A stretch of 6,351 nucleotides of DNA from Patescibacteria group bacterium. GTDB taxonomy: Bacteria > Patescibacteriota > Microgenomatia > Levybacterales > UBA12049. Under the pieces are notes generated by a model. That model saw only the letters and a list, made by a program, of their open reading frames with translations. It did not search any database and was not told where the DNA came from. The stretch covers positions 1 to 6,351 of the forward strand of contig JAUPUR010000024.1 of the NCBI GenBank assembly GCA_030917445.1, written 5' to 3'. The position numbers and the translations under genes were made by a program. This document shows positions 1 through 5,595 of the stretch, piece after piece. Every line of letters starts with the position of its first letter. Within the stretch, counting starts at the first letter, position 1.

Positions 1-53
1 GCTTCAGACAGTATTTTTTTTGCTTTGAATTCAGATAATTTTTGCCTAGCCAT
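1..53 (-). CDS. N-terminal fragment of a gene running off the left edge, possibly ATP-grasp/succinyl-CoA synthetase-like
   Basis: An ATG on the minus strand opens a reading frame that stays open to the window edge and gives 17 residues, MARQKLSEFKAKKILSE. The start lies 11 nt after the ddl stop codon on the same strand, which fits a following gene in one operon. The pattern Leu-x-Glu-Phe/Tyr-x-Ala-Lys-x-Ile/Leu-Leu resembles the first helix of ATP-grasp proteins of the succinyl-CoA synthetase beta/ATP-citrate lyase type, whose N-termini read like LHEYQAKELL or REYDSKRLL. That similarity rests on about ten residues, so the family is a guess. There is no good Shine-Dalgarno sequence; the upstream bases offer only a weak GAG. 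That the fragment is coding is fairly likely from its position and composition. Confidence 0.5.
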   Translation of the reverse strand, partial: MARQKLSEFKAKKILSE

Positions 54-64
54 ATGTGACTCTA

Positions 65-1126
65 TTACTTTATATGCACTTTTTCTGCATTTCTTTCAAG
101 TGCTAACTCAATAAGTCTCTCTACTAATTCTTCTTGAGAAAGACCACTCTCTTCCCATAATTTTGGATACATACTCGAATTGGTAAATCCTGGGATAGTA
201 TTAATCTCATTAATATATAAAATATTTGATCGAGAAAGGAAAAAGTCAACTCGAGCCATACCTTGAATAGAGAGAACTTCACATGCTTGAATTGAAAGAT
301 CTTGAATCTTTTTTTCAAGTTCTTCTGAAATCTTTGCTGGGATAGAAAGCTCTGTGCTTTTACTATCAATATACTTTGCCTCATAAGAGTAAAAATCAGA
401 TTTCACAATTATTTCACCAACTGCTGAAGCGACCAAGAAGTAGTTTCCTAGGACAGAACATTCAAGCTCTCTCCCAGGGACATACTCCTCTATAAGTATT
501 TTTTTGTCAATTTTAAACGCATCACTCAGAGCTTGTCCGAACTGTTTTTTATGTGACACTTTCGAGACGCCAATTGATGAACCTGAATTTGCTGGTTTTA
601 TAAAGAAAGGTAACCCTAGTGATGATTCTAACTCTTCAAACATAATTGAATCCTTTTGAGAAAGAGTAAAAACCTCAAATTTTGCAATTGGAAGACCCGC
701 GTCTCGAAGTAATCTTTTTGCGACATCTTTATCCATTCCAATTGCCGAACCTAACACTCCCGCTCCAACATAAGGAATATCCAACACTTCAAGAAGGCCC
801 TGGATTGTCCCATCTTCACCATATGTACCATGGAGAACTGGGAAAATCACGTCAATTTTTTCACTTCCAAAATCAAGAGTGTTCATCGGAATACTTTCAA
901 CTGGAGAGGAAATAGAAGGAAGGGTCTTGTTTTTTGATGAAGGAAAGAGTGCTTGGAATTTTTCTATACTCAATGAGTGCCATGTTCCTTTTTTACTAAT
1001 TCCAATTAAAACAATCTCATACCTTTCAGGATCTAGAGCAGCTACTATGTTTTTTGCAGATTGAAGAGAAATTTCATGTTCTTCTGATTTTCCACCAAAA
1101 AGAACACCAACACGTATTTTATTCAT
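65..1126 (-). CDS. ddl: D-alanine--D-alanine ligase
   Basis: This cytoplasmic ATP-grasp enzyme joins two D-alanines, using ATP, to make the dipeptide that MurF adds to the peptidoglycan precursor. At 353 residues it has the length of DdlA-type ligases rather than the shorter DdlB. Visible landmarks are GGKSEEHEIS at 11-20 (Glu16 matches catalytic Glu15 of E. coli DdlB), HGTYGEDGTIQG at 99-110, SGSSIGVSKV at 181-190 (Ser183 matches DdlB Ser150), EAKY at 249-252, RVD at 292-294, and the metal-binding NEINTIPGFT at 306-315. Tyr252 in EAKY matches DdlB Tyr216; D-lactate-incorporating ligases of the Leuconostoc type carry Phe there, so D-Ala-D-Ala is the predicted product. The start is ATG at 1126 with a weak GAGG only 3 nt upstream. 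It follows the 177-residue gene by 45 nt and precedes the left-edge gene by 11 nt. The gene looks intact. Confidence 0.97.
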   Translation of the reverse strand: MNKIRVGVLFGGKSEEHEISLQSAKNIVAALDPERYEIVLIGISKKGTWHSLSIEKFQALFPSSKNKTLPSISSPVESIPMNTLDFGSEKIDVIFPVLHGTYGEDGTIQGLLEVLDIPYVGAGVLGSAIGMDKDVAKRLLRDAGLPIAKFEVFTLSQKDSIMFEELESSLGLPFFIKPANSGSSIGVSKVSHKKQFGQALSDAFKIDKKILIEEYVPGRELECSVLGNYFLVASAVGEIIVKSDFYSYEAKYIDSKSTELSIPAKISEELEKKIQDLSIQACEVLSIQGMARVDFFLSRSNILYINEINTIPGFTNSSMYPKLWEESGLSQEELVERLIELALERNAEKVHIK

Positions 1127-1171
1127 GAGCCTCGATAGTAACTGTAATAGGATAAAAATGCAAGGAATATT

Positions 1172-1705
1172 CTAGGGATTTTGAGAAGGAATTCCCATCA
1201 TACTTTTTTTCAGAGAGCTCATAAATTCATCCATTTCACTTTCACTCATCTTTCCCCATCTCCTTCTATCTAATTCTGCAGCACTTACTTCTTTCACAAG
1301 TTTAATTGAGCCATCTGCAGAAATCTCCAGAGTTTGATTAAATGTATCATCTTTTCCTAAAAGAGTTACAGCACCATCATCTACAAAGACAGATTGAAAT
1401 CCATTGAGAATTATTGCAGGATCTTGACTATTGTCAAAAACGGCACGCCGTGTAAGATGATTAAACTCTAATCGAGGAACACTCATCCTACCATATGAAT
1501 TACTTGAAGCTGCTCCAAATAAAATAAAAATATCACGAATCACATCACCTTTAAGGGTATTTTCTTGTATATGATGAGCGTTAAGTGCAATAGCAACATC
1601 CGCCATCCCACCCTCTTCTTTTCCCACAGTAGGTACTTCTTTTGCTTTAAATGGGATTATCAGTCCACGACTTGGAATTTTTTCCATAGGTAGCCATTCT
1701 ATCAC
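1172..1705 (-). CDS. Uncharacterised 177-residue soluble protein
   Basis: I do not recognise this protein. It ends with TAG and lies between fusA (59 nt upstream) and ddl (45 nt downstream) on the same strand, so it is probably co-transcribed with them. No signal peptide or membrane segment is visible. Residues about 75-140 alternate short hydrophobic strands and turns and look beta-rich (RLEF, AVFDN, AIILNGFQSVFVDDG, LEISADGSIKLV). The last 40 residues are charged and helical, with ELDRRRW at 144-150 and a Met/Ser/Lys-rich tail. The start is uncertain. The longest form uses GTG at 1705, just after an in-frame TGA at 1721-1723, without a Shine-Dalgarno. ATG at 1687 (residue 7) also lacks one. 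ATG at 1606 (residue 34) has GAGG five bases upstream and would give 144 residues. The beta-rich core is kept in all three forms. Confidence 0.8.
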   Translation of the reverse strand: MIEWLPMEKIPSRGLIIPFKAKEVPTVGKEEGGMADVAIALNAHHIQENTLKGDVIRDIFILFGAASSNSYGRMSVPRLEFNHLTRRAVFDNSQDPAIILNGFQSVFVDDGAVTLLGKDDTFNQTLEISADGSIKLVKEVSAAELDRRRWGKMSESEMDEFMSSLKKSMMGIPSQNP

Positions 1706-1764
1706 TGAAGTATTCGGTATTCATGACAAGATTTTATTTGTCAGAATCAAAAAGATGAATGAGG

Positions 1765-3876
1765 TTATTCTTCTACGCGACCTGTGAATGTGGATTTTGC
1801 AAGCATTTGATCAACAATATTTTTAGGTACAACATCATAATGACTTGGAACCATGAAATAACTTGCTCTTCCTTGAGTCATTGAACGAAGTTGTGTTGCG
1901 TAACCTGTTAATTCCTCAAGTGGAACAATTGCTTTAATAATAGTTGCTTTTGCTTTATCTTCACTTCCCAAAATTTGTGCTCTTTTACTTGAAAGATCAC
2001 CAATAACATCTCCCATAAACTCTGATGGTGTCGTAACCTCGACAGTCATCACAGGCTCAAGAAGCTCCATTGGTACTTTCTTTGCTGCTGCCTGAAGTGC
2101 TTTTGAAGCCGCAATTTTGAAAGCGACTTCTGAAGAATCAACATCATGATACGATCCGTCATAGCATGTAACTTTTACGTCAACAAGTGGAAATCCAAGA
2201 AGTACTCCATTTTCAAGCGTTTCCCAAACTCCTTTTTCAACTGCTTTTATAAATTCTTGAGGAATTGCTCCTCCTTTAATAGCGTTCACAAACTCGTTTC
2301 CTTCACCACGAGGCTTAGGCTCAACCTTCAACCAGCAATGACCATATTGACCACGACCTCCAGATTGTCGAATGTATTTTCCTTCAGCCTCTGTTGAACC
2401 TTGATATGTTTCTTTATATGCAACTTGTGGCGCTCCGACATTTGCTAAAACATTAAATTCTCTCTTCATACGATCAACCATAACCTCGAGTTGCAACTCT
2501 CCAATTCCAGCAATAATTGTTTGTCCAGTTTCGTGGTTAGTTTTGACAGAAAAAGTAGGATCTTCTTCAGTTAATCTTTTGATTGCATAACCTAACTTCT
2601 CTTGATCTGATTTTGTTTGTGGTTCAATTGCAAGTGAAATAACAGGCTCTGGGAAAGTGATTTGCTCCAAAACAATAGGCTTTGATTCATCACAAAGAGT
2701 ATCTCCTGTTATTGTATCCTTAAGTCCGATAATGGCAATAATTTCTCCAGCATATGCTTCTTTTATCTCTTCTCTTTCATTTGCATGCATCAAAAGAAGT
2801 CTACCGACACGCTCTTTGACATTTTTTGTACTATTATAAATATAAGAGCCTGACTCAATTTTTCCAGAATAGACTCTAAAATAAGTTAACTTTCCAACAT
2901 GAGGATCATTTTGAATTTTAAATGCAAGACCAGAAAACGCAGCTTCTGGCTTTAATTCTCGTGTCTCGGTTTCATTTGTTTTAGGATTTATACCCTCAAC
3001 ATGATCAAGATCCATTGGTGAAGGAAGATAATCTAGAACCGCATCAAGGAGAGGCTGAACTCCCTTGTTTCGAAGAGATGTCCCAGCATAGATAGGAACT
3101 AATTTATACTCAATTACTGCAGCTCTAAGGGCTTTCTTTAACTCTTCAACTGTTGGTTCTTCTCCACTTAAATATTTTTCAAGAAGTACATCGTTTGTTT
3201 CTGCAATTTTTTCAATAAGTTTTGCTCTGTATTCTTCAACTTGATCTTTCATGTCCGCTGGAACCTCATCTTTGACATCAAACTTGGCACCAAGCTCCTC
3301 AGAACCCCATGTGATAGATTGTCTTGTCAAAAGGTCAACATTTCCTACATAGGTGTTTTCTGCCCCAATAGGAAGAACCATGATTGCTGGATTCGCTCCA
3401 AGTCTATCTTCAATACTTTTTACTGTTGCAAGAAAATCAGCTCCAAGCTTGTCCATTTTATTTACAAAACAAATACGAGGGACTTTGTACTTATCAGCTT
3501 GTCTCCACACTGTTTCAGATTGTGATTGAACGCCTTCTTCTGCATCAAGAACAGTAATTCCTCCATCAAGAACTCGAAGAGATCTTTCAACCTCAGCAGT
3601 AAAATCAACGTGACCGGGAGTATCAATGATATTAACCCTATGATCTTTCCAAAAAGTTGTGGTAGCTGCAGATACGATAGTAATTCCTCTTTCTTTTTCT
3701 TGCTCCATCCAGTCCATTTGAGTATTTCCTTCGTCAATATCTCCGATTTTGTATGTTCGTCCTGTATAGAAGAGAATTCTCTCTGTTGTTGTGGTTTTAC
3801 CTGCGTCAATATGGGCAATAATGCCAATGTTGCGAATTTTATCGAGTGGATATATACGTGATGCTGTATCTGCCAT
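1765..3876 (-). CDS. fusA: Translation elongation factor G
   Basis: EF-G is the GTPase that moves tRNAs and mRNA through the ribosome after each peptide bond and, with RRF, helps recycle ribosomes. With the ATG at 3876 the protein has 703 residues, normal for the family. GTPase motifs are AHIDAGKT at 21-28 (P-loop), DTPGH at 85-89 and NKMD at 139-142, with switch I around GNTQMDWMEQEKERGIT (50-66). Domain IV carries GGRGQYGH at 506-513 and the tip segment HDVDSSEVAFK at 577-587, and domain V has EFMGDVIGDLSSKRAQILG at 619-637. The frame can be extended to a TTG at 3966, but those 30 residues are not typical of EF-G and would begin upstream of the likely promoter, so I reject that start. The ribosome site is AGGA, 10 nt before the ATG and inside a hairpin. 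The usual str-operon partners (rpsL, rpsG, tuf) are not next to it here. Confidence 0.98.
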   Translation of the reverse strand: MADTASRIYPLDKIRNIGIIAHIDAGKTTTTERILFYTGRTYKIGDIDEGNTQMDWMEQEKERGITIVSAATTTFWKDHRVNIIDTPGHVDFTAEVERSLRVLDGGITVLDAEEGVQSQSETVWRQADKYKVPRICFVNKMDKLGADFLATVKSIEDRLGANPAIMVLPIGAENTYVGNVDLLTRQSITWGSEELGAKFDVKDEVPADMKDQVEEYRAKLIEKIAETNDVLLEKYLSGEEPTVEELKKALRAAVIEYKLVPIYAGTSLRNKGVQPLLDAVLDYLPSPMDLDHVEGINPKTNETETRELKPEAAFSGLAFKIQNDPHVGKLTYFRVYSGKIESGSYIYNSTKNVKERVGRLLLMHANEREEIKEAYAGEIIAIIGLKDTITGDTLCDESKPIVLEQITFPEPVISLAIEPQTKSDQEKLGYAIKRLTEEDPTFSVKTNHETGQTIIAGIGELQLEVMVDRMKREFNVLANVGAPQVAYKETYQGSTEAEGKYIRQSGGRGQYGHCWLKVEPKPRGEGNEFVNAIKGGAIPQEFIKAVEKGVWETLENGVLLGFPLVDVKVTCYDGSYHDVDSSEVAFKIAASKALQAAAKKVPMELLEPVMTVEVTTPSEFMGDVIGDLSSKRAQILGSEDKAKATIIKAIVPLEELTGYATQLRSMTQGRASYFMVPSHYDVVPKNIVDQMLAKSTFTGRVEE

Positions 3877-3878
3877 AG

Positions 3879-3908
3879 AAAAAATGTCCTGCTCTCTCTG
3901 AAGCAGGA
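3879..3908 (-). promoter_or_regulatory. fusA leader hairpin covering the ribosome-binding site, followed by a T-run
   Basis: On the fusA strand, TCCTGCT (3908-3902) pairs perfectly with AGCAGGA (3893-3887) around an 8-nt loop, giving a 7-bp stem. The only SD-like sequence before fusA, AGGA, is in the 3' arm, so a folded leader would hide it. Two bases after the stem comes a run of six T's (3884-3879) and then the ATG at 3876. Stem plus T-run also resembles a weak intrinsic terminator or attenuator. The pairing is seen directly; a regulatory role is inferred. The stem is short, so it may be only marginally stable. Confidence 0.5.
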
Positions 3909-3917
3909 ATGAACTTG

Positions 3918-3926
3918 AGTATATCA
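3918..3926 (-). promoter_or_regulatory. Putative fusA promoter (extended -10)
   Basis: The minus strand reads TGATATACT, an extended -10 (TGn plus TATACT, five of six matches to TATAAT). No good -35 hexamer lies 16-18 bp upstream, which is usual for extended -10 promoters. Initiation about 7 bp downstream would be near 3911, giving a leader of about 35 nt that begins just before the hairpin over the fusA ribosome site. This also rules out the longer TTG start of fusA. Confidence 0.5.
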
Positions 3927-3959
3927 CACTTTTTTGATCCCTGCTAGATATAAAATTCT

Positions 3960-3988
3960 TTGACAAAGGTGCTAAAACAACCTAGACT
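3960..3988 (+). promoter_or_regulatory. Putative sigma-70-type promoter of the pilN operon
   Basis: A perfect -35 hexamer TTGACA (3960-3965) is followed after exactly 17 bp by TAGACT (3983-3988), four of six matches to the -10 consensus. Transcription would start near 3995, leaving a leader of about 37 nt before the pilN-like ATG at 4032. It diverges from the fusA promoter, whose -10 is about 35 bp to the left, so a regulator bound between them could affect both. No clear operator palindrome is visible between them. Confidence 0.6.
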
Positions 3989-3996
3989 TAAAAGAG

Positions 3997-4010
3997 GCTG
4001 ACTCTTCAGC
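3997..4010 (+). promoter_or_regulatory. Small hairpin at the 5' end of the pilN-operon leader
   Basis: GCTGA (3997-4001) and TCAGC (4006-4010) are perfectly complementary around a CTCT loop. From the predicted promoter, this 5-bp hairpin would sit at the very 5' end of the mRNA, about 21 nt before the start codon. It does not cover the weak GGA (4023-4025) before the ATG. A role in 5'-end protection is possible; chance occurrence of so short a stem cannot be excluded. Confidence 0.3.
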
Positions 4011-4031
4011 AATTGTTGTGTTGGACTGCCC

Positions 4032-4634
4032 ATGACAAAAAATACACCATCACTTTCTATCAACCTTGCTAAAAAAAAGAGCAATACTACAACTGATGCG
4101 GTTTTACACTGGGCAGTAACTGTTGGAAGATTTCTTGTTATTTTTACTGAAACAATTGCATTAGCTGCATTTCTCTATCGCTTTGTACTTGATAGACAAG
4201 TAGTTGACCTCAATGATCGAATAAAAGGAAAACAAACACTTCTCGGTTCGCTTTCCAATCAAGAAAAGACCTATAGATTACTTCAAAATAAAATTGCTTT
4301 TATTAAAGAACAAGATATTTATTCACAAAAGTACCCCGCTCTTTTCGAGGAAGTCATCAGTGTTGGACAAGGAAAAGTTACATTTGATGACTTAACCATT
4401 TCAGAAGGACAACTAAGGCTTGAAATCGCAACTCCTGCTGTTTCATCACTGAACTCGTTTGTCACAGATCTGAGAAACGTCGATGCAATCGTCGATGTCA
4501 GTATCGACAGAATTGAAAACAGAACATCAGCTGCAACAATCGTCGTCACAATAAGCGCGGAACTTACTGAAGAATTTTCTGGGAAAGAAGATCTAGAGAC
4601 ACAACCAGGTCAAAGACCTGCAATATCACAATGA
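4032..4634 (+). CDS. pilN: PilN-like type IV pilus/type II secretion inner-membrane assembly protein
   Basis: PilN proteins are single-span inner-membrane proteins that pair with PilO and, through a short cytoplasmic tail, bind the actin-like PilM to align the pilus machine. This 200-residue product has that layout. A short cytoplasmic N-terminus contains LSINLAKKK at 8-16, matching the PilM-docking 'INL' motif. A membrane segment follows at about 28-51, unusually with Arg33 and Glu40 in it. Next come a charged coiled-coil-like stretch at about 55-95 and a mixed alpha/beta domain at about 105-178, like the ferredoxin-like fold of the family. Residues 180-200 are a polar tail. It is the first gene after the divergent promoter and overlaps the PilO-like gene by ATGA. 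The SD is weak (GGA six bases before the ATG). pilM, normally just upstream, is absent. The family call rests on architecture and context. Confidence 0.75.
   Translation: MTKNTPSLSINLAKKKSNTTTDAVLHWAVTVGRFLVIFTETIALAAFLYRFVLDRQVVDLNDRIKGKQTLLGSLSNQEKTYRLLQNKIAFIKEQDIYSQKYPALFEEVISVGQGKVTFDDLTISEGQLRLEIATPAVSSLNSFVTDLRNVDAIVDVSIDRIENRTSAATIVVTISAELTEEFSGKEDLETQPGQRPAISQ
4606..4620 (+). promoter_or_regulatory. Hairpin at the pilN-pilO junction
   Basis: CAGGTC (4606-4611) and GACCTG (4615-4620) form a perfect 6-bp inverted repeat around AAA. It lies in the last codons of the pilN-like gene, ending 10 nt before the pilO-like ATG. The only SD-like bases near that start (AGG) are within the stem. 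Ribosomes finishing pilN would open it, so it could enforce translational coupling. The structure is directly visible; the role is inferred. Confidence 0.35.
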
Positions 4635-5263
4635 GAAAGATTACACCAAAATTTTTTCAAGAATTATCTAAAAAAAAGTATCTTTCGTATGCAAAAATAC
4701 TCCCTGATATCAAACAGGAAAAAACACAAACGTATGCGGCGCTAGCACTTACTATTCTGGCAATTTCTTTCTTTGGTATGTTCGCTATTAGTCCTACTAT
4801 TTCTACAATCGCTGAGCTTCAAAAGAAAAGAGATGATGCACAATTTGTCGATGAACAACTTGGTTTAAAGCTTTCAAATATTACTGTATTACAAGAGAGA
4901 TACAATGCTCTCTCCTCACAATTGCCCTTCATTCTGGCAGCAATCCCACAGGATCCAAAAGAAAGTTATATTCTTGGTCAGTTGAGAGAGATATCAGACC
5001 AAAGTCAGGTGACTATAAATAAGATAAATATTGAGGTGATTGAGCTTATCCCACTTGAAGAAAATATCGTTACAGAGCCAATTTCCTCATTTCTGATTAA
5101 TATTGATGCACAAGGTGAGTATGAAAATCTTACAGATTTTTTCAATGCTCTCACAAAATTTGACAGAATTCTGACAATAGATTCATTCACCATGACGAGA
5201 CAAATAAACGCAGATGAACCATTGAGAATTGTCGTAAAAGCACGTGTCTATTATGGTGATTAA
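4631..5263 (+). CDS. pilO: PilO-like type IV pilus/type II secretion inner-membrane assembly protein
   Basis: PilO forms a heterodimer with PilN in the inner-membrane alignment complex of type IV pili and related secretion systems. The 210-residue product has a basic cytoplasmic N-terminus (1-34, many lysines), a membrane span at about 35-55, a coiled-coil-like region at about 60-95, and an extracytoplasmic domain at about 96-208. That domain has two alpha/beta halves, with IPQDPKESYILGQLREI at 105-121 as the typical start of the first. The N-terminal cytoplasmic part is longer than in many PilO proteins. Its ATG overlaps the pilN-like stop (ATGA), and no free Shine-Dalgarno is seen, so translation is probably coupled. 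A 2-nt gap leads to the next gene. PilO sequences diverge strongly; the call relies on topology, the pairing with the PilN-like gene and this local pattern. Confidence 0.75.
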   Translation: MRKITPKFFQELSKKKYLSYAKILPDIKQEKTQTYAALALTILAISFFGMFAISPTISTIAELQKKRDDAQFVDEQLGLKLSNITVLQERYNALSSQLPFILAAIPQDPKESYILGQLREISDQSQVTINKINIEVIELIPLEENIVTEPISSFLINIDAQGEYENLTDFFNALTKFDRILTIDSFTMTRQINADEPLRIVVKARVYYGD

Positions 5264-5265
5264 GT

Positions 5266-5595
5266 ATGAAAAAACAATCTGATTTCTTATTTATAGTTAT
5301 CCCCTCATTTATTCTCATCCTTCTCTGGATAATATTTACTATTTTCAGAAGCGCTACTTCCTCAACTATTACTGAAACACAAACAACACTCTTACAACCA
5401 ATATCTCCAAATTTTGATACGTCTGTCATTATTATGCTTTCAAAAAGACAAAAGATTGTGCCTTCTCTCAACGAATCAATAACAATTATCGATCCTGAAC
5501 AAGAAACACAATCTCAAACTGCATCTTTATCTGCACCATTAACAACAGACACCACATCTTCTCCTAGTGGTATTCTTGAAGGAGGAGCACAATGA
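5266..5595 (+). CDS. Small single-span membrane protein with Ser/Thr-rich tail, in the pilP position
   Basis: I do not recognise a family for this 109-residue protein. After MKKQSD it has one strongly hydrophobic segment at about 7-27, followed by Arg28. The lysines at residues 2-3 suggest the N-terminus stays inside and the rest is extracytoplasmic. Residues 42-67 form the most structured-looking part (PISPNFDTSVIIMLSKRQ at 45-62). Residues 78-102 are a low-complexity Ser/Thr/Gln/Pro tail, likely flexible or a glycosylation-type linker. It starts 2 nt after the pilO-like stop and ends in an ATGA overlap with the FN3 gene. In classical clusters pilP occupies this slot, but there is no lipobox and no visible PilP likeness, so it may be a replacement or an unrelated accessory part of the same complex. 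That it is a real gene is well supported by the tight coupling. Confidence 0.75.
   Translation: MKKQSDFLFIVIPSFILILLWIIFTIFRSATSSTITETQTTLLQPISPNFDTSVIIMLSKRQKIVPSLNESITIIDPEQETQSQTASLSAPLTTDTTSSPSGILEGGAQ
5579..5585 (+). promoter_or_regulatory. Consensus Shine-Dalgarno of the FN3-domain gene
   Basis: AAGGAGG lies six bases before the ATG at 5592 and is the only full consensus ribosome-binding site before any gene in the window. It is inside the end of the previous gene, encoding its Glu-Gly-Gly. It fixes the start of the right-edge gene, which would otherwise be easy to miss because it has no stop in the window. Confidence 0.85.

Noticed and set aside
1127..1171. Possible promoter directly upstream of ddl (TTGCAT, 17 bp, TACTAT)
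   Set aside because: Only three of six -35 positions match and the -10 is poor; read-through from fusA is a simpler explanation.
1724..1743. Inverted repeat TGACAA / TTGTCA after fusA, considered as a terminator
   Set aside because: The stem is only 6 bp, four of them A-T pairs, with an 8-nt loop and no following T-run on the minus strand; chance pairing in AT-rich DNA is likely.
3462..3861. Open frames overlapping the 5' part of fusA on both strands (minus 3462-3827, plus 3526-3861)
   Set aside because: Both lie wholly inside the certain fusA gene in other frames and have no recognisable domain or ribosome site.
3877..3966. 30-residue N-terminal extension of EF-G from a TTG at 3966
   Set aside because: EF-G normally begins about ten residues before the IRNIGIIAHID segment, as from the ATG at 3876. 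The extension has no family likeness and would start upstream of the likely fusA promoter, within the -35 of the divergent one.
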